From Lotus japonicus (lineage: Eukaryota; Streptophyta; Magnoliopsida; Fabales; Fabaceae), in assembly GCF_012489685.1 (NCBI RefSeq), contig NC_080045.1:8023648-8087647 (forward strand): a stretch of DNA of 64,000 bases, written 5' to 3'. Of this stretch, positions 21,726-30,814 are shown piece by piece. Both the position numbers and the translations under genes were made by a program. A model generated the notes under the pieces. It had not been told where the DNA came from and did not search any database. It saw only the letters and a list, made by a program, of their open reading frames with translations. Each line of letters starts with the position of its first letter. The first letter of the stretch is position 1.

Positions 21726-23843
21726 ATGTCGACACAAAATTTTAGCATTTCCTCCTTAGAGCTCACTTCCCCTTCTACGGAGGGGGAAGTTTCTGCCCCC
21801 ACCGTTATCGAAATACAATCCTCGCCCTCCACTCACGAGGATTCCGGTCCCGCCGGCTCCGTTGATTCTATTCTCTCCTCTAATGGAGATTTGTCTTCAC
21901 CCGAATGGCGTTCTAACGTGCATTTGGTTGAAGATAAGTGTCTTTGGCGCTCCATCTGGGGTAGCCTTGGAAGCATCAGTTCGCTTCGAATATCTTCTCA
22001 AGGGTTTACAAAGATAAATCCCGCCACCTCTAATAACGAAGATCACCTGTTAAATGTTCTTCCCTGTGGCGAGGATGATTGCGTTCTTTTACGCAAGGAA
22101 CCTACTGATGAATCGCCCGATTTCTTTTTTGTTTATGGTTATTTTTTCTTGGATTTGAATATCAAACTCCCTTTCTCGCCCTTTATATGTCACGTTCTTA
22201 CCTTTTTGAACGTGGCGCCTTGTCAACTTCAACCCAACGCCTGGGGCTTTATACGCTGTTTTGAAATTCTCTGTGAACATTTGAGTTGCACTCCCACCTA
22301 TCCCTTGTTTTTCATTTTCTATAAGACAGTCACCACAAAACCTACATCTATCAAGTGGGTTCCTCTTTTGGCTCGCAAGAACATGAGCCGATTCACCGCC
22401 CTTAAAACTCATTACAAAGTGTGGCAGAAAAAATATTTCAAAGTCATGGAGTCGCCTGAAATGAATAACTTGTTTCGAGATTCCAATAACAACCCTCTCT
22501 TCCCCTTTTACTGGACAAAAAACCCTCGCCGAAAAATATCCGTTTCATACGACGCCTTGGATGAATCCGAGCAGGCCATCGCCGATTACCTCCGCACATT
22601 ACCAGTAATCTCTGGTCATGACTTGATTGAAGCGTCAAAATCCGGCACTTTAAATCAATTTTTTAGTAAGTTTATAATTTTTGCACAACTTGTTTTTCTT
22701 TTTGTTCATGTACCTCGCCTAATTGATGTTTTCCATGCAGCCACGATGGGAAAAAGCAAGGTTGATGCCAACCCCATCAAGATGAAGGAATACCTCGCCC
22801 AGTCTGATGCGGCGGCGAAGAAAAGGGCCGCCGAGACTGAGCAAAAGAAAAAGAATGAAGGTACTTCGGGCTCTGATAACGTCAAGGACCCAAAGCGCCA
22901 AAAAACTTCGAGCGCTGCTGGTGGTAAACCTCTTCACCAATCAACTCTTGATCCAAAAGGTCGTCCGACTGAGAAAAAGAAGGGGCATGACAATGTCCCG
23001 CCACCTCAACCGGATTCAGGCGCACTGATCAACCGCCCATCAACTCCATTCATCCAAGCTGGCCCTAGCTCAGCTATTGGTGGCGAGGCTCTTCCCCCTT
23101 TGCTGAACCTATCTGATCCTCGCTTCAACGGATTGGATTTTATGAATCATACCTTTGACAACCGGATTCACAAGGATGTTTCTGGTCAAGGCCCCCCCAA
23201 CATTGCTTCTGTGGCGATCCATCATGCGCTCTCTGCCGCCAGTACTGTGGCGGGAATGGCTCAGTGCGTGAAGGAGTTGATAGCAACCAAGAACCGTTAT
23301 GAAAAGAAGGCGGCTGATTATAAGACTGCCTATGAGCGAGCAAAAGCCGATGCTGAGACCGCCAACAAAAACCTGAAGGCTGCTGAGGAGAGGTGTGCTA
23401 AGTTAACTGATGACTTGGCGGCTTCTGACTTGCTTCTTCAAAAGACCAAATCTCTGAAAGAAACTATCAACGACAAACACACTGTTGTTCAGGCCAAGTG
23501 CCAAAAACTGGAAAAGAAGTACGAACGCCTAAATGCTTCCATCTTGGGGCGTGCTTCTCTCCAGTTTGCTCAAGGCTTTCTGGCGGCCAAAGAGCAGATT
23601 AGTGTGGTTGAGCCGGGCTTTGATCTTTCCCGTATTGGGTGGCTGAAGGAGATCAAGGATGGTCAAGTAGTTGGTGATGATGACATTAGCCTCGACCTCC
23701 TTCCCCATTTCGATGATGAAAGTGAGCCTGAAGAAGATGGCGAGGATGAGAATGAGCAGCACAAGAATGAGGATCACGAGAAGGAAGACCCTCAAGCTGG
23801 GACAAGCCAGGGCAACAACGCCAACAATGAGAACCTGGCTTGA
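21726..23843 (+). CDS. Antisense ORF protein of the Tat element (putative 'gypsy-type transposon' / Transposase_28-like)
   Basis: Open from the ATG at 21726 to 23843, opposite to gag-pol. A clear 5' UTR intron precedes it (21626-21724, CCG|GTGAGT to ACCCAG|C). A second intron is predicted at 22666-22740 (GTAAGT to CATGCAG). It is 75 nt, so frame is kept whether or not it is removed: about 680 aa spliced, 705 aa unspliced. The N-terminal half (about residues 60-300) has the hydrophobic, Pro-rich F-F-LDLNIKLPFSPF pattern and conserved Trp/Cys of the plant family Pfam calls 'putative gypsy type transposon'. Next come a basic Lys/Gln-rich linker, a coiled coil (about 495-590), an acidic D/E stretch and an Asn-rich tail. 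Function is unknown; such ORFs are known in Tat elements and thought to be captured host genes. The frame is fully open, so it may be expressed. Confidence 0.75.
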   Translation: MSTQNFSISSLELTSPSTEGEVSAPTVIEIQSSPSTHEDSGPAGSVDSILSSNGDLSSPEWRSNVHLVEDKCLWRSIWGSLGSISSLRISSQGFTKINPATSNNEDHLLNVLPCGEDDCVLLRKEPTDESPDFFFVYGYFFLDLNIKLPFSPFICHVLTFLNVAPCQLQPNAWGFIRCFEILCEHLSCTPTYPLFFIFYKTVTTKPTSIKWVPLLARKNMSRFTALKTHYKVWQKKYFKVMESPEMNNLFRDSNNNPLFPFYWTKNPRRKISVSYDALDESEQAIADYLRTLPVISGHDLIEASKSGTLNQFFSKFIIFAQLVFLFVHVPRLIDVFHAATMGKSKVDANPIKMKEYLAQSDAAAKKRAAETEQKKKNEGTSGSDNVKDPKRQKTSSAAGGKPLHQSTLDPKGRPTEKKKGHDNVPPPQPDSGALINRPSTPFIQAGPSSAIGGEALPPLLNLSDPRFNGLDFMNHTFDNRIHKDVSGQGPPNIASVAIHHALSAASTVAGMAQCVKELIATKNRYEKKAADYKTAYERAKADAETANKNLKAAEERCAKLTDDLAASDLLLQKTKSLKETINDKHTVVQAKCQKLEKKYERLNASILGRASLQFAQGFLAAKEQISVVEPGFDLSRIGWLKEIKDGQVVGDDDISLDLLPHFDDESEPEEDGEDENEQHKNEDHEKEDPQAGTSQGNNANNENLA

Positions 23844-24344
23844 ATTTCTTCTTTTATTTCATGAAGTTAAAATTTTGCTTTGGGCATTTCCCTGTCTTTT
23901 ATCATCATTCCAAATCATGTATGGGCGTCGCCCCCTTTGCCTTACTTTTAATGGATATCATTTTAAGTTCATTCGTTGTTACCTTGAGTTGTTACCAACT
24001 TTTGTTGTTACTTTGGTTTGCATACCTTAGCCGATTTTTCGACGAGGCTTGGTTTCTAGTGGCCACTAGAATTGCCAAGGCTTTTAACATTTGATGGCGA
24101 CACTTTCTTATTCCGAAAGGTTTACTCGCAGTATTGCATACTTTGATACGATTTGCATTGCATGAACTCGTAATATAAATTATATTGAATTAAAAAATAC
24201 AGGCGATTCTGTTGAAATAACCTTTTCATTAATTTTCTTTCACATGAGAACAATTGTCCCATTCTTTTTACATGCCGCCTCATTAAAAACCTCTCCAAAG
24301 AAAGGAAAAAAGAGTGCGGCTTCATTCACCTTTGGTTGTTTCTA

Positions 24345-27300
24345 TTAACTAAAATACTGCTTTAGATGAGAGGCGTTCCATGTTCGTGGAACCTTTTGAC
24401 CATTTAGTTGTTCCAACTTATAAGCTCCTCCTCCAACATCGCCTATAATCCTGTAAGGCCCGCCCCAGTTGGGTGAAAGTTTGTTGTGTTTATCGGGTAT
24501 TGTATTTTTTCGAAGCACTAAGTCTCCTACCCTCATTTTTCTAGGCACTACTTTCGTTGAGAATTTTCTTGCAACCTTCACTTTTCCCGCCTCATTCCTT
24601 ATGTGAGCCTCACGTTGTTCCTCGGGCAGCATGATTAGATTTGCTATTAAATTTTCCCCGTTGTCATTCTCATTAAACCGAACCACTCGCCAATTTTGGT
24701 TTTCAATTTCAACTGGGAGCATGGCGTCAGTCCCATAAGTTAAACGATACGGGGTTTCCTTTGTGTTTGACTGTTCAGTGGTGTTGTATGCCCAAAGAGC
24801 GCCTGGTAGTTCCTCCGCCCAAAGCCCTTTTGCTTCATCCAGTTTCTTCTTTAAACCTTTCAGGATAACCTTGTTAGCCGATTCAGCCTGCCCATTGGTT
24901 TGTGGATGTTCTATAGAGGCAAATCGCATCTCGATTCCCATTTCTGTACAAAATTCCCGGGTAACATTACTTGTGAATTGTGTTCCATTATCCATTACTA
25001 ACGCCTTGGGGACCCCAAATCTACAAACAATCCTTCGCCACAAGAAACTCCTGACCTTGGCGGCCGTGATAGTTGCCACCGCCTCGGCTTCTATCCATTT
25101 AGTGAAGTAATCAACCGCCACGATGATATACTTCATTTGTGCCTTCGCTACTGGGAATGGTCCCAAAATGTCAACCTCCCACATAGCAAATGGCCAAGGC
25201 GCCATCATGGTTGTTAACTCTTCTGGCGGAGCCTTGTGCAAGTCAGAGAAGACTTGGCATTTTTCACATTTCTTAACATACTCAAGACAGTCCTTCTTCA
25301 TTGTCGGCCAATAAAATCCAGCTCTCACAATTTTCACCGCCAAGGATTTCCCGCCTATATGGCTTGAACAAACACCTTCATGGACTTCCGCCATTATTCC
25401 ATGGGCGTTCTTGGTGTCAACGCATTTGAGCATAGGGGACATAATTCCCCGCCGATACAACTCACCATCCACCACTGTGTAAAAACTGGCTTCCCTTCGT
25501 TTCGCTCTTGTGTTCACATTGTCATCCTTTGGAGGGTTTTCTAGGAAGATCTTGATTGACTCCATCCAAGAAGGCTCGCCTTCAATTACTGACTTGACTG
25601 CTTTCAACTTTATTTCTACCAAATCAATGCTCGGGCGAGGCAGGGTTTCCTGAATGACTGTTTGGTAATTGCCCAATCTCCCTGTGCTCGCCAATTTTGC
25701 TAACACATCTGCCCTCTCATTTTGGCCCCTCGGGACATGTTCTATCTTAATTTCTTTGACCTCCATCATCAATCTGTGTACCACTTCCAAGTATTTGGAA
25801 AGTTGCGGATCCTTTACTTGATACTCGCCTTTCACCTGTTTAACCACTAACTGCGAATCTCCCTTGAGAAATAACTTTTGGACCCCCAGCTCAATGGCTA
25901 GCCTTAAGCCGGCGATCAAAGCCTCATACTCAGATTGATTGTTGCTCGCCTTGAACTCGAACTTTAGAGACTGTTCAATGATCATTTTGTCTGGACTTTC
26001 AATTGTTATCCCAGCCCCACTTCCAGTCTTATTAGAGGATCCATCCACAGATAGGACCCATTCTCCTCGAGTCTTCTCGCCTTCCGTGGGTGTTAATTCC
26101 GCCACGAAGTCGATCAAACTTTGAACTGTGACTTGGCCCCTTGGCTCATATTGTATATCATATTCTGACAATTCCACTGACCAGCTAACCAATCGCCCCG
26201 ATAAATCAGGCTTCTGAAGTACTTGTCTTAAGGGGACATCAGTTTTAACTTTGACTTGGAAACTTTGAAAATAAGGCCTAAGGCGCCTCGCACTTTTCAT
26301 AATCGCCAATGCATCCTTTTCAATTTTTTGGTACCGCAACTCTGCCCCCTGTAAAGTATGGCTCACGAAATATATAACTTTCTGCTTTTTTCCCTCTTCC
26401 TGGAGCAACACTGTACTCACCGCCTTGTCAGTAACTGCTAGATAGAGCACTAATGGAAAGCCTGGTGTTGGCTTGGAAAGTACTGGCAATGTGGCCAATG
26501 ATTCCTTTAATTTGGTAAAAGCTTGTTCGCATTCCTCTGTCCACTGAAACTTTGAATTCTTTTTTAAGCATGTGAAGAATGGGGCCGCTTTGTCACCCGC
26601 CATTGGCAAGAAACGTGACATGGCGGCCATTCGTCCTGTCAAACGCTGAACTTCTTTGACACTTGTTGGGCTTTTCATCTCGAAGATCGCCCTTCCCTTA
26701 TCAGGATTCACTTCTATTCCTCTCGATGTCAACATGAATCCCAAGAACTTTCCTCCCTGGATCCCAAAAGAACACTTCTCAGGATTCAACTTCATTTGAT
26801 ATGTTCTTAATTGAGTAAACGCTTCCTTAAGATCGCCGCCATGATCACTAGCCCTGGCGGACTTTACGATCATGTCGTCCACATACACCTCCATATTCCT
26901 GCCCACTTGTTTTGAAAAGATTTTATCCATGAGCCGTTGGTACGTAGCTCCTGCATTCTTCAATCCAAAAGGCATTGTCTTGTAACAATAATTCGCCTGA
27001 TTGGTCATAAATGCTGTACTTTCTTCATCCGATGGATGCATCATGATTTGATTGTAGCCCGAGTAAGCATCCATGAGACTTAAAAGTTCATTCCCCGACG
27101 CTCCATCCACAAGCTTATCAACATTGGGAAGTGGATATGAATCTTTAGGACACACTTTGTTCAAGTTTGTGTAGTCCGTGCACATTCGCCACTTCCCATT
27201 GGATTTTTTGACCATCACAACATTAGCGAGCCATGTCGGGTACTGTACCTCACGGATGAAGCGGGTCTTGATTAGTTTCTCAGTCTCTAATTGTACTGCC

Positions 27301-28283
27301 TTATTCTTTTCATCACTCATTCTCCGCCTTGGCTGGATGACTGGGGTCGCCCCTGGTCGAATAGCCAATTTGTGAGTGATCACATTGGGGTCAATCCCTG
27401 GTACATCATTGATGGTCCATGCAAAGAGATCCAAATTATCACCCAGCAGCGTGATCAACCTTTCCTCTTGTTCCTTTGTCAAACTGCTGCCAATCTTTAA
27501 AATTTTATCCTTAATTTGCACTTGCTTGGTTTCTTCCAGAGGTTGTGGGCGGAAATCATCAGCATCGTCTCTTGGATCCAAACTGAATCCCTCTTGCGGA
27601 AAGATTTCTGTGATTCTGTGACTTTCTTTGGCGGCCTTACGCCCATAAAGCGCCACACTTCTTAGATAACATTCTCTTGCTGCATTTTGGTCCACATGTA
27701 ATACCCCAACCTTTCCATTGCAGGCTGAATATTTAACAGTCAAATGAGCTGTTGAAACGACCGCACATAGCTTGTTGAGGGTGTCTCGTCCCAAGAGTAC
27801 ATTGTAGTTGGCTCTGCACGCCAGGATTAAGTACTTCACTTGAAATTTCTTTACAAACTCTCCTTCGCCAAAAGCAGTTGGTATTTCCACATATCCTCGA
27901 ACAGTGACACGGTCCCCTGTAAACCCTACCAAGGTTCCTTTATACGGCCTCAAGTCTGACTCTTTTAGCCCCAGGCGATCAAAGGCATCTCCATAAATGA
28001 TATCCGCCGAAGACCCCTGGTCTAAAAATACTTTCTTCGTGACATAATTGTTAACCCTGATTGTTACCACAATTGGATCGTTGTCATGGGGAATCACGTG
28101 CGCAAAATCCTGAGGAGTAAATATGATAGGGGAGTGATTCACCCAACACTCGCTTTCGCTTGCCTCATGTACTGAGTGTACTGCCGCCACATAGCGTTTT
28201 CTAGCCTTACTTGAAATTGCACCCCCGCCAAATCCTCCTGCAATAGATGAACATTCCCCAACAGGATCGCCCAACTCTTCCAC
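24345..28283 (-). CDS. pol polyprotein of the gypsy element (protease-RT-RNase H-aRNase H-integrase)
   Basis: 1312 aa from the first ATG after the last stop; it is in the same frame as gag. Protease active site DQGSSADI at residues 88-95. Reverse transcriptase has LMDAYSGYNQ (about 405) and the catalytic YVDD (about 466). An RT-linked RNase H is followed by a second, archaeal-type RNase H starting VDGSSN (about 743), with E, GDSQ and RADVLAKLA motifs, typical of the Tat lineage. Integrase shows an HHCC finger (H-IGGKSL...CEKCQ), then WEVDILGPF (about 1036), DNGTQF (about 1097) and the E in NGQAESAN. It ends with a GPYRI-type C-terminal module and no chromodomain. The frame is uninterrupted, so it is potentially active if the upstream stops are bypassed. 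Confidence 0.95.
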   Translation of the reverse strand: MEELGDPVGECSSIAGGFGGGAISSKARKRYVAAVHSVHEASESECWVNHSPIIFTPQDFAHVIPHDNDPIVVTIRVNNYVTKKVFLDQGSSADIIYGDAFDRLGLKESDLRPYKGTLVGFTGDRVTVRGYVEIPTAFGEGEFVKKFQVKYLILACRANYNVLLGRDTLNKLCAVVSTAHLTVKYSACNGKVGVLHVDQNAARECYLRSVALYGRKAAKESHRITEIFPQEGFSLDPRDDADDFRPQPLEETKQVQIKDKILKIGSSLTKEQEERLITLLGDNLDLFAWTINDVPGIDPNVITHKLAIRPGATPVIQPRRRMSDEKNKAVQLETEKLIKTRFIREVQYPTWLANVVMVKKSNGKWRMCTDYTNLNKVCPKDSYPLPNVDKLVDGASGNELLSLMDAYSGYNQIMMHPSDEESTAFMTNQANYCYKTMPFGLKNAGATYQRLMDKIFSKQVGRNMEVYVDDMIVKSARASDHGGDLKEAFTQLRTYQMKLNPEKCSFGIQGGKFLGFMLTSRGIEVNPDKGRAIFEMKSPTSVKEVQRLTGRMAAMSRFLPMAGDKAAPFFTCLKKNSKFQWTEECEQAFTKLKESLATLPVLSKPTPGFPLVLYLAVTDKAVSTVLLQEEGKKQKVIYFVSHTLQGAELRYQKIEKDALAIMKSARRLRPYFQSFQVKVKTDVPLRQVLQKPDLSGRLVSWSVELSEYDIQYEPRGQVTVQSLIDFVAELTPTEGEKTRGEWVLSVDGSSNKTGSGAGITIESPDKMIIEQSLKFEFKASNNQSEYEALIAGLRLAIELGVQKLFLKGDSQLVVKQVKGEYQVKDPQLSKYLEVVHRLMMEVKEIKIEHVPRGQNERADVLAKLASTGRLGNYQTVIQETLPRPSIDLVEIKLKAVKSVIEGEPSWMESIKIFLENPPKDDNVNTRAKRREASFYTVVDGELYRRGIMSPMLKCVDTKNAHGIMAEVHEGVCSSHIGGKSLAVKIVRAGFYWPTMKKDCLEYVKKCEKCQVFSDLHKAPPEELTTMMAPWPFAMWEVDILGPFPVAKAQMKYIIVAVDYFTKWIEAEAVATITAAKVRSFLWRRIVCRFGVPKALVMDNGTQFTSNVTREFCTEMGIEMRFASIEHPQTNGQAESANKVILKGLKKKLDEAKGLWAEELPGALWAYNTTEQSNTKETPYRLTYGTDAMLPVEIENQNWRVVRFNENDNGENLIANLIMLPEEQREAHIRNEAGKVKVARKFSTKVVPRKMRVGDLVLRKNTIPDKHNKLSPNWGGPYRIIGDVGGGAYKLEQLNGQKVPRTWNASHLKQYFS

Positions 28284-28739
28284 TATCTCCTTGCCTTTGC
28301 CTTTGTCTCCTTGGGTGATCCTAGCGACTTATGGCGTTGTTGTGTCTTTAACGAAGTTTGCCAGATGACCAGCCTTAATCAAACGATCAATTTCCCGCCT
28401 CAAATTCCAACAATTATCTGTCGTATGCCCCAACGCTTTGTGGTACTCGCACCACCTATTGGTATCTACATTAGCTGGCGGTCGCCGCGGTGGTGGCGGG
28501 TACTGCACAACATTTGTTTGCCCAACGGCCCTTAAAATGGTGCTTAAGGGCGCATTTAACTTTGTAAGTGGAACTGGAGCTGGCGTAGTACCATGCTGAC
28601 CAGTTGTGGCTGCAGCGGGACCTTGAGAATTGCGGTGCCATGTATTTTGAAATCCTGGTTTGGAGTTTTGATATGGTCCCGGTCTTGGTACACGGGGGGT
28701 TTGTGCTACCCTGGTTTCCTTCCCCGCCTTAGGTTTATC
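28284..28739 (-). pseudogene. gag C-terminal/zinc-knuckle segment between two in-frame stops
   Basis: Same frame as gag and pol. Bounded by TAG (28740-28742) and containing TAA (28329-28331). Translates as a Pro/Gln-rich linker and a knuckle WCEYHKALGHTTDNCW followed by LRREIDRLIKAG, which is conserved in the decayed copy at about 3195-3290. The stops may be recent mutations that make this copy non-autonomous, or the TAG may act in readthrough control. Confidence 0.7.
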
Positions 28740-29792
28740 CTACGAAACCCCGCCGGAATGGGCTTGCTTGCGTCCTTCCTCTCTTTCTTGTTTTTTCTGA
28801 TCATCCTGCTCAATTAATATGAATTCCTGAACACGAGCACGAAGGTCCATCATGTCTTTTGCTGGTCGCCTCATCAAGTCCCGATTCAAATCACCCGCCC
28901 GAAGACCATTTTTGAAAGACGCAAGGCAAACATCCGGATTGCCCTCCTCCAGTTGAACCGCCATTTTACTAAATCGCGCCATGTAGTTCTTGAGCTTCTC
29001 CCCTGGCTGTTGATGTATGCTGATAAGATCAAACATGGTTGCCTTGGTAGTTTTATTGGCGGAGAATTGAGTTAAGAACTTTGTGGACAAATTAGTAAAA
29101 TTGTCAATGGAGAAGGGCGGTTGACGGATGAACCATTGCATCGCCATCCCCTTGAACGTTGATGGTAACAACCTACACTTCACCTCATCTGTTGCTCCTC
29201 CAATAACCATTTTCGTGTTAAAATAACGCAAGTGTTCCATGGGGTCTGAGTCGCCTGAAAAGGCGTCCAACGCCATCGTTTGCAGATGCTTTGGTATGCC
29301 CACCCGTGTGATGGCGGGAACAAAAGGCTGGAATTCAACAACGTCTTCGGCATCGAGCCGTTGTTCTTGCTTATAGTCTTGTCGCTGAGTTAAGTACTGC
29401 ACCTGGGCTTGCAACTGCTCGTTCTGGCTTTGTACTTTTTGCAAAGTGTCCAACATTTGTTGCAAGGCCGCCGGAGTGATTCCCGTCACCACCTCTGGCG
29501 CTTTTCTCGGAACGCTGGTTTTGAGGTCATCCAGATTTACATATTCAGGCGGCGCTGATCGTCGCCTGACTCCTGGATCTGATCTAGCTATCAGATCTGA
29601 AGGTCTTCCTGGAGCTGCATTCACCAACGAGACCGGTGACTGCACCACCGAGTGAACCCCCGCCGAAGAAGCCTCCTGCTCCGGCTCTTGAGGTACTTCG
29701 CGGTTATTGAACCGTCCACCGCCGCGGCCGCCGTGACGACCACCCCTCCGGCGATGATCGCGGCGGCCCACACCACACGAACGAGTTTCCAT
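28740..29792 (-). CDS. gag capsid protein of the gypsy element
   Basis: 350 aa up to the TAG stop. The Arg/Gly-rich N-terminus (residues 8-30) is probably RNA-binding. A coiled-coil Gln-rich stretch sits at about 100-140. The retrotransposon gag core follows (VEFQPF, YFNTKMVI, KCRLLPSTFKGMAMQWF, about 155-330), the capsid part that forms the virus-like particle. The ATG lies 48 nt after the primer-binding site, so there is no upstream ORF. A sequence of the same type is found degraded at 2113-2800. Confidence 0.92.
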   Translation of the reverse strand: METRSCGVGRRDHRRRGGRHGGRGGGRFNNREVPQEPEQEASSAGVHSVVQSPVSLVNAAPGRPSDLIARSDPGVRRRSAPPEYVNLDDLKTSVPRKAPEVVTGITPAALQQMLDTLQKVQSQNEQLQAQVQYLTQRQDYKQEQRLDAEDVVEFQPFVPAITRVGIPKHLQTMALDAFSGDSDPMEHLRYFNTKMVIGGATDEVKCRLLPSTFKGMAMQWFIRQPPFSIDNFTNLSTKFLTQFSANKTTKATMFDLISIHQQPGEKLKNYMARFSKMAVQLEEGNPDVCLASFKNGLRAGDLNRDLMRRPAKDMMDLRARVQEFILIEQDDQKKQEREEGRKQAHSGGVS

Positions 29793-29839
29793 GGATCGTA
29801 AAACGCACCTTCTATGTCAAGTAGTAGATCGAAGTAAGA

Positions 29840-29856
29840 CCCACAGACGGCGCCAA
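29840..29856 (-). other. Primer-binding site of the gypsy element
   Basis: On the minus strand TTGGCGCCGTCTGTGGG starts directly after the 5' LTR. The TGGCGCC start is that of tRNA-primed plant Ty3/gypsy elements. The exact tRNA needs a tRNA 3'-end comparison. Confidence 0.8.
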
Positions 29857-30225
29857 TGTTCCGTACTAGGGAGATCTGACGTCGGAAACTGACAGAAAGT
29901 AAACCCTAGCAGAGTACTAAAAATATCACAAAAGGAATATTCTCATTAAATGTTCGAAAGGTGCTTTTTACAAGGGGTTGACCTCTCCTTTTATAGAGGG
30001 AATGGTCATAACGTGGACTTTCTCTGTACTTGGGCCTGACAATCGGGGCCCAAGCCTCTATACATATAAGACAAAACTAAAGGAATTCTTCCAGCTGGCG
30101 CGTGGACCCATCCAAAAGAAGGGCGGACTTCGACGTTGTTCCACAAACCCCGCCATGGCTGCTTTCGTTCATCTAAATGCTCGATTTGGGCGGGAATAAG
30201 GGATACTTATGTCCGGCCCCGTCCA
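29857..30225 (-). repeat. 5' LTR of the gypsy element (promoter LTR)
   Basis: 369 bp. TATAAAAG on the minus strand at 29988-29995 is the expected pol II promoter. Followed by target duplication GGTTT on its outer side. Confidence 0.95.
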
Positions 30226-30814
30226 GGTTTGATATATGATTTTTCCCCTTTGGTTCCCATGTCTGTTTTCCCTTACTGTTATCTGATTAAACTTTAATTA
30301 GCAGTCCTAAATTTCCTCACATTTGTAGGGTATAAGGTAATTCATTTGAAAATTTGAAATGAAATTCTTTTAAATTCATGTTGTGCTCCCAGTTGATTAG
30401 TTAATTTAAGTTAAACAACAAGTGAATGAGAAATTGAGCTTGAATTAGTTAGATGTGTGATTAACATTTAAGTAAATCCCTAATTTTGTTCTCTAAAGAT
30501 ACAAACATCATCATAGTCTTCAAAATCATTTATCCATCAATTTAGCCATCAAATTATGTTGAGTTTTATTTCCGGTTTTTATATGTTAGATTTAGGGAAA
30601 TGAGTATAATGGGGTCCTAATTGAGGGATAAGTTGATGATGTTTTGCATGACTAGAAACACAAGTTGAGAGACTATGCAATAATATCAGGGGGGGAAATC
30701 TTCCTTTATTTCCTCATTTGCCATGATACTATGAGATAAATGAACAAATATTTATGTAATCCTTTTGTTGAAGTTATAAATTATTGACGATTCTCATTTT
30801 CCTTGATGCACAGG
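30226..30814 (+). other. Rest of F-box intron 1
   Basis: AT-rich intron sequence after the retrotransposon, ending at a good acceptor (TTGATGCACAG, AG at 30813-30814). Together with 20370-20594 it makes an intron of about 0.8 kb before the insertion. Confidence 0.6.

Larger units (their letters stand above)
20595..30225 (-). mobile_element. Complete Tat-lineage Ty3/gypsy LTR retrotransposon (9631 bp) with antisense gene
   Basis: Two 369-bp LTRs (20595-20963 and 29857-30225) are flanked by a perfect 5-bp target duplication GGTTT (20590-20594, 30226-30230). Element order on the minus strand is LTR, primer-binding site, gag, pol (protease, RT, RNase H, second RNase H, integrase), then the antisense gene on the plus strand, polypurine tract and LTR. 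A second RNase H and a 3' antisense ORF are features of the Tat lineage (Retand/Grande/Ogre group). There is no extra ORF before gag, unlike Ogre. The LTRs differ at 4 sites (about 1.1%), so insertion is recent. gag-pol is one frame with two in-frame stops. Confidence 0.97.

Noticed and set aside
24763..27621. Plus-strand ORFs opposite pol
   Set aside because: Shadows of the minus-strand polyprotein with no conserved content.
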